Shown here piece by piece: positions 1 through 7,985 of a stretch of DNA of 49,583 bases. Source of the stretch: Oscillospiraceae bacterium (GTDB lineage: Bacteria > Bacillota > Clostridia > WRLR01); the NCBI GenBank assembly GCA_009777515.1, contig WRLR01000015.1:1-49583 (forward strand), written 5' to 3'. A model generated the notes under the pieces. The model ran no database searches. It saw only the letters and a list, made by a program, of their open reading frames with translations, and was not told where the DNA came from. The position numbers and the translations under genes were made by a program. Position 1 is the first letter of the stretch; every line of letters starts with the position of its first letter.

Positions 1-69
1 ATTCAATCTTATCAACTCCGTGTTATTGCTTACATCAAGGGCGGTTAATTGATTGTTTGAGCAAAATAA

Positions 70-615
70 CTCGGGACAATCAGCTTCATGGGTGGGCGCA
101 TCGACAACGCACAGCCGCATAAAATCGTCGGGCAGGGGCTAGCGCACGTGCCGGAGGGGCGCCGCATATTCATGCAGATGACCGTACTGGACAATCTCGA
201 GATGGGCGCTTTCGTAAGCCCGGAGGGGACGACGGAGGCGGCTCTGGAGCGGGTGTACAAGCATTTCCCCAGACTCCGCGAGCGCAGGCGTCAAATCGCC
301 GGCACGCTTTCCGGAGGCGAGCAGCAGATGCTTGCGATCAGCCGCGCGCTGATGAGCGACCCGAAACTCCTGATGATGGATGAGCCGTCGATGGGGCTGG
401 CCCCGATACTGGTCGAGCAGATATTCGAGATCATCACAGACCTGCGCAACGAGGGGACGACCATCCTTTTGGTGGAGCAAAACGCGCGGATGGCCCTCTC
501 CGTCGCGGACCGCGCCTATGTGCTGGAAACAGGCGCCATAGCCCTGTCCGGCACCGGCGCCGAACTCTCCCAAAGCGACGCCGTCAGAAAAGCCTACCTC
601 GGGGATTTAGACTAA
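70..615 (+). pseudogene. livF-like branched-chain amino acid ABC ATPase, 5'-truncated
   Basis: LivF is an ATPase of the branched-chain amino acid importer. What is seen is the C-terminal three quarters: the motif PEGRRIF, a Q-loop region, the ABC signature LSGGEQQ, Walker B (LLMMDEPS) and the H-loop equivalent are present. The family's N-terminus with Walker A is absent. Homology begins at about base 73 (GTISF, where the family has G-E-I-x-F), and a TAA at 67-69 plus a TGA at 58-60 close the frame just before it. The ATG at 88 has no ribosome-binding site. The product could not bind ATP normally, so this is a remnant or an assembly/recombination junction at the window edge rather than a working gene. 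Family identity is confident; the cause of the truncation is unknown. Confidence 0.8.
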
Positions 616-736
616 AAGCGCCCGATATATGCAATTGCTTTTTAGCCAACGGCGCTTGAACTACATATCACAGAAATGGATATCCATCGTTCCTCTGTAA
701 TACTGATTTATGGGGAAATATCTCTTGGGTATTAGT

Positions 737-1177
737 TTATGCGGACGATTTCATAATCAACATAAGCACACCAATGAATATAATAAAGATTACAGCAAAC
801 GCGCAGGCTATGTAAAAAACTACGGTTGAAACTGTCTTCCCGATTTTATTGTTTAAATCCTTTGAAATTCTTATCCCAATAATCGTCAATATTAAAATAA
901 CCGCAAGCAACGAGATGTTTGTTATATATAAATCCAGTGACGTATTAAAGATAGCGACAACGAATGGGCTTAGGCATATTGCGGCGACTAGTAGTATTAT
1001 CAGGCTACCGATCAGCAATAAACGCCTGATTGTCTTATCCTTTATGAGCACGGCGGCTGAAGCCCCGCCAAAAATGCTGACTACGGCTAATGTTATGCCG
1101 AACAAAAGTATTGCGCCAAATATTAATGCAATGGCTATAAAGAAAAGCCACATAAGTCCGAGTAGTAAGTGAAACAT
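737..1177 (-). CDS. small four-helix membrane protein, unknown function
   Basis: A 146-residue, very hydrophobic protein not assigned to a family. Four membrane segments can be seen, at about residues 5-30, 50-75, 85-105 and 115-142. Short charged connectors lie between them (KDKTIRR after the first pair, SKDLNNKIGK before the last). There is no signal peptide cleavage site or catalytic motif. The start is supported by an AAGGTG ribosome-binding site about seven bases upstream. A possible promoter with a palindromic spacer lies at 1300-1328. It stands alone on its strand, between the livF fragment and the flavin-reductase-like gene, so its neighbours give no clue to its role. Confidence 0.7.
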   Translation of the reverse strand: MFHLLLGLMWLFFIAIALIFGAILLFGITLAVVSIFGGASAAVLIKDKTIRRLLLIGSLIILLVAAICLSPFVVAIFNTSLDLYITNISLLAVILILTIIGIRISKDLNNKIGKTVSTVVFYIACAFAVIFIIFIGVLMLIMKSSA

Positions 1178-1193
1178 ATTGCATCACCTTTTC

Positions 1194-1258
1194 CGTATGA
1201 ATTGTTCTTTTCTTTCTGACGTATGATTTGTTCTTTCCGTTCCGTATTGTTTCATTCT
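1194..1258. repeat. three imperfect direct repeats in the leader of the membrane-protein gene
   Basis: The motif CGTATGAaTTGTTCtTTt starts at 1194, a near copy (CGTATGAtTTGTTCtTTc) at 1220, and a shorter one (CGTATtGTTTCaTTC) at 1243, spaced 26 and 23 bases apart. They lie between the predicted minus-strand promoter and the start codon at 1177, so they are in the transcribed leader. They could be protein- or RNA-binding sites, or simple slippage products. Confidence 0.45.
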
Positions 1259-1299
1259 GGGGAAAGTAATTTTCAATTTATGCTCCCTTAACTGCGATA

Positions 1300-1328
1300 A
1301 CTATAACATAGCCAATATGTTACAGCAA
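1300..1328 (-). promoter_or_regulatory. candidate promoter with palindromic spacer for the membrane-protein gene
   Basis: Read on the minus strand, TTGCTG (1323-1328), a 17-base spacer and TATAGT (1300-1305) resemble a housekeeping promoter; the -35 box is weak. The spacer contains an inverted repeat, TAACATA (1304-1310) and TATGTTA (1316-1322) around a five-base centre. That is a typical place for a repressor operator. The promoter lies 123 bases upstream of the start codon. The rest of 1329-1586 holds no gene I can support. Confidence 0.4.
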
Positions 1329-1386
1329 TTGTAATACGGAAAATCCGATATATCCGAACGCTTCGAACATTCGAACGCTTCGCACT

Positions 1387-2203
1387 GTACCGTCCCCGAC
1401 TGTCCACTTCCCTGCGTGGGTATAAAGTGTTATGATGCATTATATAAACAATCGGTACACGCTATCGACGCAAAAAGATCGCAGTGCGGCTGGTCGATGA
1501 TGTTACGCGCCACTGCGTCGGGCAGTGCGTTAAGTCATTTTCACAAATCAACATTTTAACCCGGAAAGCCGGAAAAGAGGTAGCATATGAAAAAGTATTT
1601 CACATCAAAACCTGCAGAATTGGAACCGCGCTGGCCAGGCGATTTGGAAGGCATAGAAAGCTCGTGGCATGACGCGGTTGCCGACATACCTACGCCGCTA
1701 TTTGTCGTAACAGGTTGGAAATCCAACGGCAAGGAAAACGCTTGCCTGCAGAGCCGCGCGGCGTTTAGCGCGTCATATGGCGATTATACTTGCATCCTCG
1801 GATGGGTGCGTACTGCAGGGCATATGTACAAATCATTGAAAGAAACCGGTTGCTGCGTGCTGAACTTCTTTTCGTCGGACATTCATGACAAGTGCTTCGA
1901 CACAATCAAAAATAACGATTTTGATACAGACGAAATTACGGCTTCAGGGCTGACTGCCGAAAAAGCGGAAAGCGTGAATGCGCCGCGCATAAAAGAATGT
2001 TTCCTTAATATTGAGTGCGAGTATTTGTGGGAACATGAATTGACGCCGGGATACCCATCGCTGGTGGTTGTTGCATTGAAAGCTGTGGGCATCTGCGTTG
2101 ACGATGAATATCATAAAGCCGAAGACAAAAAAAGTTGGTTGGAATGGATAGGCAGGCATTAGCCGCCCCAGCCTCAATATGACAGTGTATATGGGGACGG
2201 TAC
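1387..2203. repeat. 11-bp inverted repeat flanking the flavin-reductase-like gene
   Basis: GTACCGTCCCC at 1387-1397 is matched by its exact reverse complement GGGGACGGTAC at 2193-2203. The pair brackets the gene at 1587-2162. The arms are short and no target-site duplication was found, so a mobile cassette is only a possibility; the motif may be a dispersed intergenic repeat that happens to occur twice. Confidence 0.3.
1587..2162 (+). CDS. flavin reductase-like FMN-binding split-barrel protein
   Basis: A 191-residue protein resembling the flavin reductase-like family, which binds FMN in a split beta-barrel and transfers electrons from NAD(P)H or acts as a flavin carrier. The N-terminal stretch PTPLFVVTGWKSNGKENACL, the middle GHMYKSLKETG and NFFS, and a C-terminal strand (PSLVVVALKAVGI) follow the family pattern. 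The length is normal. A GAGG ribosome-binding site precedes the ATG. No rubredoxin or diflavin partner is next to it, so the electron donor and acceptor are unknown. It is cytoplasmic, with no signal peptide. The family call is by recognition of the pattern, and the exact substrate cannot be given. Confidence 0.75.
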   Translation: MKKYFTSKPAELEPRWPGDLEGIESSWHDAVADIPTPLFVVTGWKSNGKENACLQSRAAFSASYGDYTCILGWVRTAGHMYKSLKETGCCVLNFFSSDIHDKCFDTIKNNDFDTDEITASGLTAEKAESVNAPRIKECFLNIECEYLWEHELTPGYPSLVVVALKAVGICVDDEYHKAEDKKSWLEWIGRH

Positions 2204-2324
2204 GTTATCTCTTTTTTTGATAAAGCCTGTATGTCTTACAATGTCAAGGATTTTGGAATTATAGAATGTATGTTATTTTTTGTGTAATCGGCGTAAATAC
2301 AAAAAATTAATCGGGGGTCGAGCT

Positions 2325-4433
2325 ATGAAAATGATCGGTAAAGGGACGTGGGTATATTGGGCGGGCGAAAACGGGATGCGCTGGCGCATGCAGCTCGGCA
2401 TTGTAAACGGGCTGCCGACTATACATGCGATTCAATACAGTGCAAGCACTGAAAATTCTTTCAAATGGGAATGGCTGGCATCCAACCTTGTTCCCGACTA
2501 TGAGGTGACGACCGGCATACGCAAGATGGACGATATGCTCGGGCATAAATATGAATGGCGCTGGTACACATATAATGATTTGCCGATGAGCAGGCCGGAA
2601 GAGATGGAAACCGCCGCAGCGAGGTTTTATTCAAAAACATATGAAGTACAGCGTAGGGGCTTGCGGACAGAGATCACATTCGATGGCGTAAAAATGGGCT
2701 ATTTTAGCGGCAGCTTCCGAATTACAGTTTATGAAGGCTCGGATTTGCTGCGCGCCGATATTCTCGCGTCGAACAATCAGCCGTCACTATGCTACATATA
2801 TCGCGGCGGGCTTAAAGGGTTTGCGGCATCGGGTATTGATTACATCAACGCGCAGCGAAAAAGGCAAAGCATCGATTTGGGCGATGGCGCAGGCGCTGGC
2901 GCGAATGCAGAGTATGGGCGCATCGTGCCGGTGAGGGCCAGGAATAGAACTATGGTCGCCAGGCTTGAGGCTGGATCGATAGCGGTATTCCCGCCGCCCC
3001 ACAGCTTCTTTTTTGCGAGGCAGTTGGAAATAAATTTAGGATTTGTCTATTACAAACAGAACAGGGATGGCTGCATTGCGCTCGGCGTGCGGCACAGCGA
3101 ACAAAGCGAGTATTACGAGACGCTTTCCAGCAAACGCTCATGGGCGTGCTACAACGCGCCTCCGGGCACGGTGCAAAAGATGGCGGCGTTCTTTTATCTT
3201 TCAAGCGGCGATTTTGAGGCCAGCTATGCCGGCACAATGGCGTATACGCGCGGTGACTGCTTCAAGCGCCTCGACGGCTACAAAACGATGACAAACCATT
3301 TTCACATGGCATTCAGCGAAACATGGGCAAACGACAAAGCCGCACAGGGCGACAAATCCGCGCAGGGCGACAAATCCGTGCCCGCAGGCAAATCTGTGCC
3401 CGCAGGCAAAACCGCGCCCGGCGGCGAATCAACGCCCTGCGACAAATCCGCGCCCGGATGGATCAAGCTTTTCAAGGAAGCCGGGATTGACATAGTCTAC
3501 CTCAACGATTTCCACGGAGGCGACGGGCATGAGAACGACAATGGGGAAGTCCGCATACAAGAGTTGAAAACATATTTTAACGCATGCAGGGCGCATTCGG
3601 ACGGGTCGTTCCTTATTATACCCGGCGAAGAGCCGAACTGCCATATCGGCGGCCACTGGAACCTTTTGCTGCGAAAACCGGCGCTCTATTCCCGGACGCG
3701 CGGGGAGGCGCAGCCATTTGTCGAAATAACCGCCGATGGCAGCAAATATTACCACATGGGTTCGCCGGAGGACGTATATAATTTCCTGGAAGCCGAGGAC
3801 GCTATCGCATTTTTGCCGCACCCGCGTACAAAGTCTTCGGAGGCATATCCCGACAGGTATAAAAATTCCAAGCTTTTTAAGAGCAAATATTTCATGGGCA
3901 TGGGGTTCCGGTACATGCCAGCCGATCTGTCCTTTAAGCGGCTTGGCGACGGGCGCAACTTTTCGACGCTCGACGATATGAACAACTGGTCCGATCACGC
4001 GAAGTACATTATGGGCGAGGTGGACACGTACAAGAAGACGTATGAATACGACCTGTACGGGGATTTTAACATTAATTATGTGAAACTGCCCGACATGCCG
4101 ACGGTGGACGACTGCTCTGATCTAGTGACTGCCATAAAAAACGGCGATATGTTTGTGACCACAGGCGAGGTGCTAATCAAAAAGTTTGTCGTAGAGGGCG
4201 GCAGCGTCGGTAGCATTGCAGTGGATCTGGAATGGACATTCCCGATGGATTTCTGCGAAGTTGTATATTCCGACGGCGAGTATATCGGGCACAATATTAT
4301 CGATATGTCGGACAGGGCGCCTTTCGGGGAGGCAACAATCAACATCGGGTTCCCAGGTGGAATGAAATGGGTGCGGTTCACCGCATGGGACTGCGCCACG
4401 AACGGCGCGTTTACGCAACCCGTTTTTTTATAG
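2325..4433 (+). CDS. PHP/CehA-McbA-like metallohydrolase with internal repeat tract
   Basis: About 702 residues from an ATG preceded by GGGGG; an in-frame codon at 2280 lacks a ribosome-binding site. The C-terminal half has features of PHP-domain hydrolases of the CehA/McbA type: AGIDIVYLNDFHGGDGHE, PGEEPNCHIGGHW, AFLPHPRTKSSE and GDMFVTTGE supply His, Asp and Glu residues in the usual order for metal ligands. The N-terminal half (about residues 1-320) looks like a beta-rich domain of unknown function. Residues 338-373 are six tandem copies of a six-residue unit (K-S-x-x-x-G/D type), an insertion in front of the catalytic part. There is no signal peptide. The substrate is unknown; a phosphoester or carbamate hydrolase is a family-based guess. 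Confidence 0.6.
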   Translation: MKMIGKGTWVYWAGENGMRWRMQLGIVNGLPTIHAIQYSASTENSFKWEWLASNLVPDYEVTTGIRKMDDMLGHKYEWRWYTYNDLPMSRPEEMETAAARFYSKTYEVQRRGLRTEITFDGVKMGYFSGSFRITVYEGSDLLRADILASNNQPSLCYIYRGGLKGFAASGIDYINAQRKRQSIDLGDGAGAGANAEYGRIVPVRARNRTMVARLEAGSIAVFPPPHSFFFARQLEINLGFVYYKQNRDGCIALGVRHSEQSEYYETLSSKRSWACYNAPPGTVQKMAAFFYLSSGDFEASYAGTMAYTRGDCFKRLDGYKTMTNHFHMAFSETWANDKAAQGDKSAQGDKSVPAGKSVPAGKTAPGGESTPCDKSAPGWIKLFKEAGIDIVYLNDFHGGDGHENDNGEVRIQELKTYFNACRAHSDGSFLIIPGEEPNCHIGGHWNLLLRKPALYSRTRGEAQPFVEITADGSKYYHMGSPEDVYNFLEAEDAIAFLPHPRTKSSEAYPDRYKNSKLFKSKYFMGMGFRYMPADLSFKRLGDGRNFSTLDDMNNWSDHAKYIMGEVDTYKKTYEYDLYGDFNINYVKLPDMPTVDDCSDLVTAIKNGDMFVTTGEVLIKKFVVEGGSVGSIAVDLEWTFPMDFCEVVYSDGEYIGHNIIDMSDRAPFGEATINIGFPGGMKWVRFTAWDCATNGAFTQPVFL
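3336..3461 (+). repeat. 18-bp coding tandem repeat inside the PHP-like gene
   Basis: Six full copies of an 18-base unit (for example AAATCCGCGCAGGGCGAC) lie at 3336-3443, followed by a partial seventh. The unit length is a multiple of three, so the frame is kept and each copy adds six residues rich in Lys, Ser, Gly and Asp. Copies differ at a few bases, which argues against a recent sequencing artefact. Confidence 0.9.
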
Positions 4434-4582
4434 GGTTTGGGCGAAAATAAAAGCTGAGTCAACTGCTTGGTTTACAGCAAACAACAAATGCTAAGCACAA
4501 GGCTAAGTTTATAGCCAGGGCTGAGGCTTTGCTTAGGTTATCAAACACATACCGTTCCTGTGCGTTGTGATAATTGGTTTTG

Positions 4583-5236
4583 TCACCAAGCGTGTTCGCG
4601 GGCATAGGCGTCGCGGAACACTAGGCGGGCCTCGTCGTCGCGCAGAGGGTTTGCGCCTTCTGTGCCGCGCCGCCGGGTGAAGTATATGAATGCGCCCTCG
4701 GCCGCCGCTTCCGGGCTTATTTCGCCTTGCATCGGGTCGTATACCCGGTAGGTATAACCGGACGGCGTGAGCTTGTTGGATATCATTTGATAAAAATTGC
4801 TCATCGCGGCCTTGCCCAGCGCGTAACCGTAGCCCTCGACGTCGCGCGACTCGTTGATGCTGGCATGTGCCGACGCTATGAAGCATAGCCGTTTTCCGGC
4901 GCCCGCGTCCAGAAGGTTGATGAACGCTTCGAGCGTGGCCAGTGGGCGCAGGACGTTCTTTTCGTAGAGGCTGCGGATGAGCCCCTCGTCCAGCCCGCTG
5001 CGTACGTTAAAAGTATCGTCGACACTCCGTTCATCGCTCAGCTCTACATATATATCTATCTTGCCGGCAGCCTTTTCAACGGTTGCCGCAGCCTGCGCCA
5101 GGTCGTCCGGTAGCGGGGTGACGCCAGCTATGCCCTGCCCGCCGATGGCGAAGACGCTGTAGCCCTCGCGCACAAAGGCTTCTGCGAGTTTCCGATCAAA
5201 TTCTTTTTTTATGCATGTTATCAAAACGGCTTCCAT
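4583..5236 (-). CDS. atypical short-chain dehydrogenase-like protein lacking the NAD motif
   Basis: A 217-residue SDR-fold relative. The catalytic-type motif YALGK (YxxxK) and an upstream Ser region (CFIASAHAS) are kept. The N-terminal TGxxxGxG dinucleotide loop is replaced by ITCIKKEFDRKLAE, and the usual NNAG strand by ELSDERS. It is the downstream gene of a two-gene minus-strand pair with a complete SDR (5299-6021), 62 bases apart. The two share the C-terminal layout (L.P.GYTYR.Y/F.P, then a run ending F.D.....), so they look like a duplication in which this copy diverged. It may bind no nucleotide and serve as a partner subunit; that is inference. Confidence 0.65.
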   Translation of the reverse strand: MEAVLITCIKKEFDRKLAEAFVREGYSVFAIGGQGIAGVTPLPDDLAQAAATVEKAAGKIDIYVELSDERSVDDTFNVRSGLDEGLIRSLYEKNVLRPLATLEAFINLLDAGAGKRLCFIASAHASINESRDVEGYGYALGKAAMSNFYQMISNKLTPSGYTYRVYDPMQGEISPEAAAEGAFIYFTRRRGTEGANPLRDDEARLVFRDAYAREHAW

Positions 5237-5253
5237 TTCGCCCTCGCTTCCTT

Positions 5254-5291
5254 AATAAAGCAATACATCAATAATAAAGCAATACATCAAT
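5254..5291. repeat. perfect 19-bp tandem duplication between the two SDR genes
   Basis: AATAAAGCAATACATCAAT at 5254-5272 is repeated exactly at 5273-5291. It lies just upstream of the ribosome-binding site of the downstream SDR gene. It looks like a recent slippage duplication that lengthens the intergenic spacer. Confidence 0.95.
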
Positions 5292-5298
5292 ATTGTAA

Positions 5299-6021
5299 CT
5301 AGAACGGCCATTCTTGTCCCAGAAAGTCGAACATGACAAGGCGCTGCTCGTCCCTAAGCGGCGTCTCGAAATATTTCGATGCGCGTTCGGCGGTAAAATC
5401 GGGGTCGTAGAGCGCCCTCTCCGAACGCGAGCCATCCTGCATGACGCGCTTCATCCAGCCGGGATGGAACAGCCGGAACGTATATCCCTGCGGGTACAGC
5501 AGGTTGTGCATCATCCGCACGCACATATTGAGCGAGCTTTTGCTCAGCGGGTAGGGGAAGCCGCCGTCGCGGCTCGTCTTCATCAGGTTGATGCACGACA
5601 CCTCGGACGATACGAAGCACAGGCGTCGCATGGCGCCTTTGTCCAGCAGCGGCAAAAACAACTCGACCATGCGAGCCGCGCCGAGCGCGTTGACGGAGAA
5701 GCTTTTCCACACAGCCTCGAGATCCATAGGCGGCTCGTATAGGCTGCACGAAACCATGCCCATCAGGGCGGCGTTGGATATGAGCATGTCCAACGAGTCC
5801 GTCACTTGCAATACCATGTCGCGCGCAGCCTCTATGCACCCCCGGTCGCCGACGTCCAGCGGCAGGATGTGCAAATTGGCGTTCTGCTCGCGCAACTGCT
5901 CCAGCAGCGTATAGTCTTCCAAGAACTTACCCGCGAACACCGTATATCCGCGCGCAAGGAACTCCTTGCCAAGCGACAGCCCAAGCCCCCTGTCCGCCCC
6001 CGTAATTATAACGCTCCGCAT
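5299..6021 (-). CDS. short-chain dehydrogenase/reductase (SDR)
   Basis: A 240-residue classical SDR expected to oxidise or reduce a carbonyl/alcohol with NAD(P). The N-terminal dinucleotide loop TGADRGLG (TGxxxGxG) is at residues 7-14. An acidic DVGD follows the third strand and SNAAL stands for the NNAG motif. The Ser strand (CFVSSEVS) and the YPLSK (YxxxK) catalytic pair are present. Length is normal. It is the upstream member of the pair with the degenerate SDR at 4583-5236. The start has only a distant GGATG as ribosome-binding site. The substrate is not identifiable; nearby glycan genes suggest a sugar or sugar-derived alcohol, but that is weak. Confidence 0.8.
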   Translation of the reverse strand: MRSVIITGADRGLGLSLGKEFLARGYTVFAGKFLEDYTLLEQLREQNANLHILPLDVGDRGCIEAARDMVLQVTDSLDMLISNAALMGMVSCSLYEPPMDLEAVWKSFSVNALGAARMVELFLPLLDKGAMRRLCFVSSEVSCINLMKTSRDGGFPYPLSKSSLNMCVRMMHNLLYPQGYTFRLFHPGWMKRVMQDGSRSERALYDPDFTAERASKYFETPLRDEQRLVMFDFLGQEWPF

Positions 6022-6129
6022 ATGATAACATCACATCCTTAGTTTATTTTCTTTAGGCTTGCATCCTATTGGATAATTATATTCCAACAAAAAATAACGG
6101 TCAACAAAACAAAACAACAAATCGCAAGC

Positions 6130-6235
6130 GGGGCGGGAGCAAGCCCCACCTCCCGCCGAACATACCGTACCGCAGAATTTTATATGCATACTAGGACATT
6201 CGTAGGGCGGGGGCTTGCCCTCGCCGAGCATTGCC
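6130..6235. repeat. REP-like GC-rich hairpins in an intergenic region
   Basis: Within the 382-base gap 6022-6403 two GC-rich hairpin-forming segments occur: GCGGGAG...CTCCCGC near 6132-6153, and AGGGC...GCCCT near 6202-6221. They are partly inverse copies of each other (gcaagccccacc against gggcttgccctc). The gap otherwise shows no gene. These resemble REP-type intergenic palindromes and may act as terminators for the flanking divergent genes or be inert. Confidence 0.45.
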
Positions 6236-6403
6236 TCGCTGCTTACTATGATTGTAACATAACACCCACCAATAAATGAATATTGACCCATTAAACATGG
6301 ACACGCAGTCACACATTGATTCATTCCATATCCCACTGGATATGGCGCTCGGTTTGATATATGATCGTGCTTAGCTTACAAAATATTCCGGGAGGTGTTT
6401 AGT

Positions 6404-7684
6404 ATGCGACTTAAAATAGGGGCGGCGCGTGAGCTTATTACGCCGGCGCTGGGCGGGCTTTTTGCAGGGTACGGTTCGGAGAAGCCCAGCACGGCTGTCC
6501 ACGACGATTTGACGGCTACGGCGATTATATTTGAATGCGGCGGTACGCGGGCGATGCTGATCAGCGCTACCGTATGCCTTATCGGCAGTGAACTGTCCGA
6601 GAGGGTGCGCCGCGAGTGCGGCGCGGCTGCGGGCGTGCCGGTGCCCAATGTCATACTGGCATCCACGCATACCCATTCCGGCCCCGTGATGTCCGGCGAC
6701 AAGGCAGGCGACTACTGCGAGGCTATCTTCGCCCCACGCTGCGCCGCCGCTGCCGCTGCGGCAAGTAAAAATCTGATACCGGTCACTATGGGCGTGGCGG
6801 CCACAAAGAGCCTCGTCGGCATTAATCGACGACAGCTCCTGCCGGACGACAAGGTGATCCTGGGGCAGAACCCGTGGGGAACATACGACCCTGAAATGAC
6901 AGTCATTTCGTTCCGTGACGAATCGGGCGCCACAGTGGCAAACATCATCCATTGCAGCGCGCACTGCACTGCTGCAGGCATAAACACGGAGGTGACGCGC
7001 GACTGGGCCGGGGTCATGATTGATCGGCTGGAACAGGAGTCCGGCGCCATCACGGCGTTTTTCAACGGCGCACTGGGCGACGTGGCGCCGAGGATGGCCA
7101 ACGGGGGCTCCACCGGAGACATACAACACGCCATGGAGGTCGGCGGCCTCGCGGGCATCGACGCCGTCCGCGCGTACAAGGACATCCGCGCCTGGCGCGA
7201 CGAAGCCATGTCTATCGCGACCGGCGAGATTCGTATCCCTTACGAACCCATCATGCCGCTGGACGAAGCCAGGACAGCGCTCGCGGAGTACAGAGCCATG
7301 CCGGACGAGCGTTTCGTCATATCGGGCCGCAGGCGGCTGGAGCGCATCATAGAGCTGCACGAGTCAGGTGCAGCGGGCGACGCCGACTTTACGCACCCGC
7401 AGGTCATCGTTAACATAGGGCCGGTGGCGTTCGTGCCCATCCCGTTCGAGCCGTTCTCGGAAATATCGCTGCGGCTGCGCGCATACAGCCCCATAGGGCA
7501 TACCCTGGCGATCGGGTGCGCCAACGGCAGCAACTCGTACCTGCCGACACAGGATCAACTGTGCAGGGGCGGCTACGAAGTCGAGCGTTTCATGTGGGGC
7601 GCCCCAAGGCAGCTCCCCGCCAACACCGACGCGCACATAGTCAACCAAAATCTGGCTATACTAAATAACATTAAACAACTGTAA
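6404..7684 (+). CDS. neutral/alkaline ceramidase-like hydrolase
   Basis: A 426-residue cytoplasmic protein resembling the N-terminal catalytic domain of neutral/alkaline non-lysosomal ceramidases, which are zinc amidases. Visible family features are the start IGAARELITPALGG...GYG, the strand NVILASTHTHSGP with its zinc-type His pair, IHCSAHC, and FNGALGDVAPR. The start chosen is the ATG at 6404, eight bases after GGGAGG; the in-frame GTG at 6395 overlaps that site. No signal peptide is present, unlike secreted ceramidases, and the C-terminal immunoglobulin-like domain is missing. Many bacterial members of this group are uncharacterised and probably hydrolyse other amides or esters. The family is fairly sure, the substrate is not. 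Confidence 0.7.
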   Translation: MRLKIGAARELITPALGGLFAGYGSEKPSTAVHDDLTATAIIFECGGTRAMLISATVCLIGSELSERVRRECGAAAGVPVPNVILASTHTHSGPVMSGDKAGDYCEAIFAPRCAAAAAAASKNLIPVTMGVAATKSLVGINRRQLLPDDKVILGQNPWGTYDPEMTVISFRDESGATVANIIHCSAHCTAAGINTEVTRDWAGVMIDRLEQESGAITAFFNGALGDVAPRMANGGSTGDIQHAMEVGGLAGIDAVRAYKDIRAWRDEAMSIATGEIRIPYEPIMPLDEARTALAEYRAMPDERFVISGRRRLERIIELHESGAAGDADFTHPQVIVNIGPVAFVPIPFEPFSEISLRLRAYSPIGHTLAIGCANGSNSYLPTQDQLCRGGYEVERFMWGAPRQLPANTDAHIVNQNLAILNNIKQL

Positions 7685-7691
7685 AGTTCGC

Positions 7692-7710
7692 GGGCGAACA
7701 CTGTTCGCCC
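7692..7710. repeat. copy of the dispersed 19-bp intergenic palindrome
   Basis: GGGCGAACACTGTTCGCCC has nine-base perfect arms around one central base and is followed by CTACAT. The same core occurs at 22558-22576 and, inverted, at 45007-45025. A variant (GGACGCACAATGTGCGTCC) is at 9720-9738. It lies right after the ceramidase-like gene and could serve as its terminator. Confidence 0.9.
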
Positions 7711-7799
7711 CTACATGCAGAAGTGCATATTTAAAATATAGCTATATTTCGTATGTAAATGCTGTTAGACGTCACGAAAACCGATCTTACAATTGTTTT

Positions 7800-7982
7800 A
7801 TTTCCTCGTGATTTTGGGGTCCAGGGGCTTGCCCCTGGTCGTAGCATGAATCGTAAATCATATATTAACCGCATATGATTTACGATTCATGTGGGGTCCA
7901 ACGTCAACTTCGTTGACGGGGGTATCCGAAAACCCCCGGCACCTTTTTTGGTTCTTTTTTGGGTGGTCAAAAAAGAACACGT
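7800..7982. repeat. composite hairpin element between convergent genes
   Basis: Four hairpins lie in a row in the 301-base gap between convergent genes. They are CCAGGGGC/GCCCCTGG near 7821-7838; a perfect 19-bp inverted repeat 7845-7863 with 7873-7891 around a nine-base loop; CGTCAAC/GTTGACG near 7900-7916; and GGGGGT/ACCCCC near 7918-7938. A T-rich stretch follows on one side and its complement (AAAAAAGAAC) on the other. The arrangement looks like a dispersed intergenic element of clostridial genomes and would act as a bidirectional terminator here. Confidence 0.6.
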
Positions 7983-7985
7983 ATT

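Noticed and set aside
6031-6336. 101-codon minus-strand frame in the gap upstream of the second SDR
   Set aside because: It runs through REP-like hairpins, its translation looks random with scattered Cys and Pro, and it has no ribosome-binding site.
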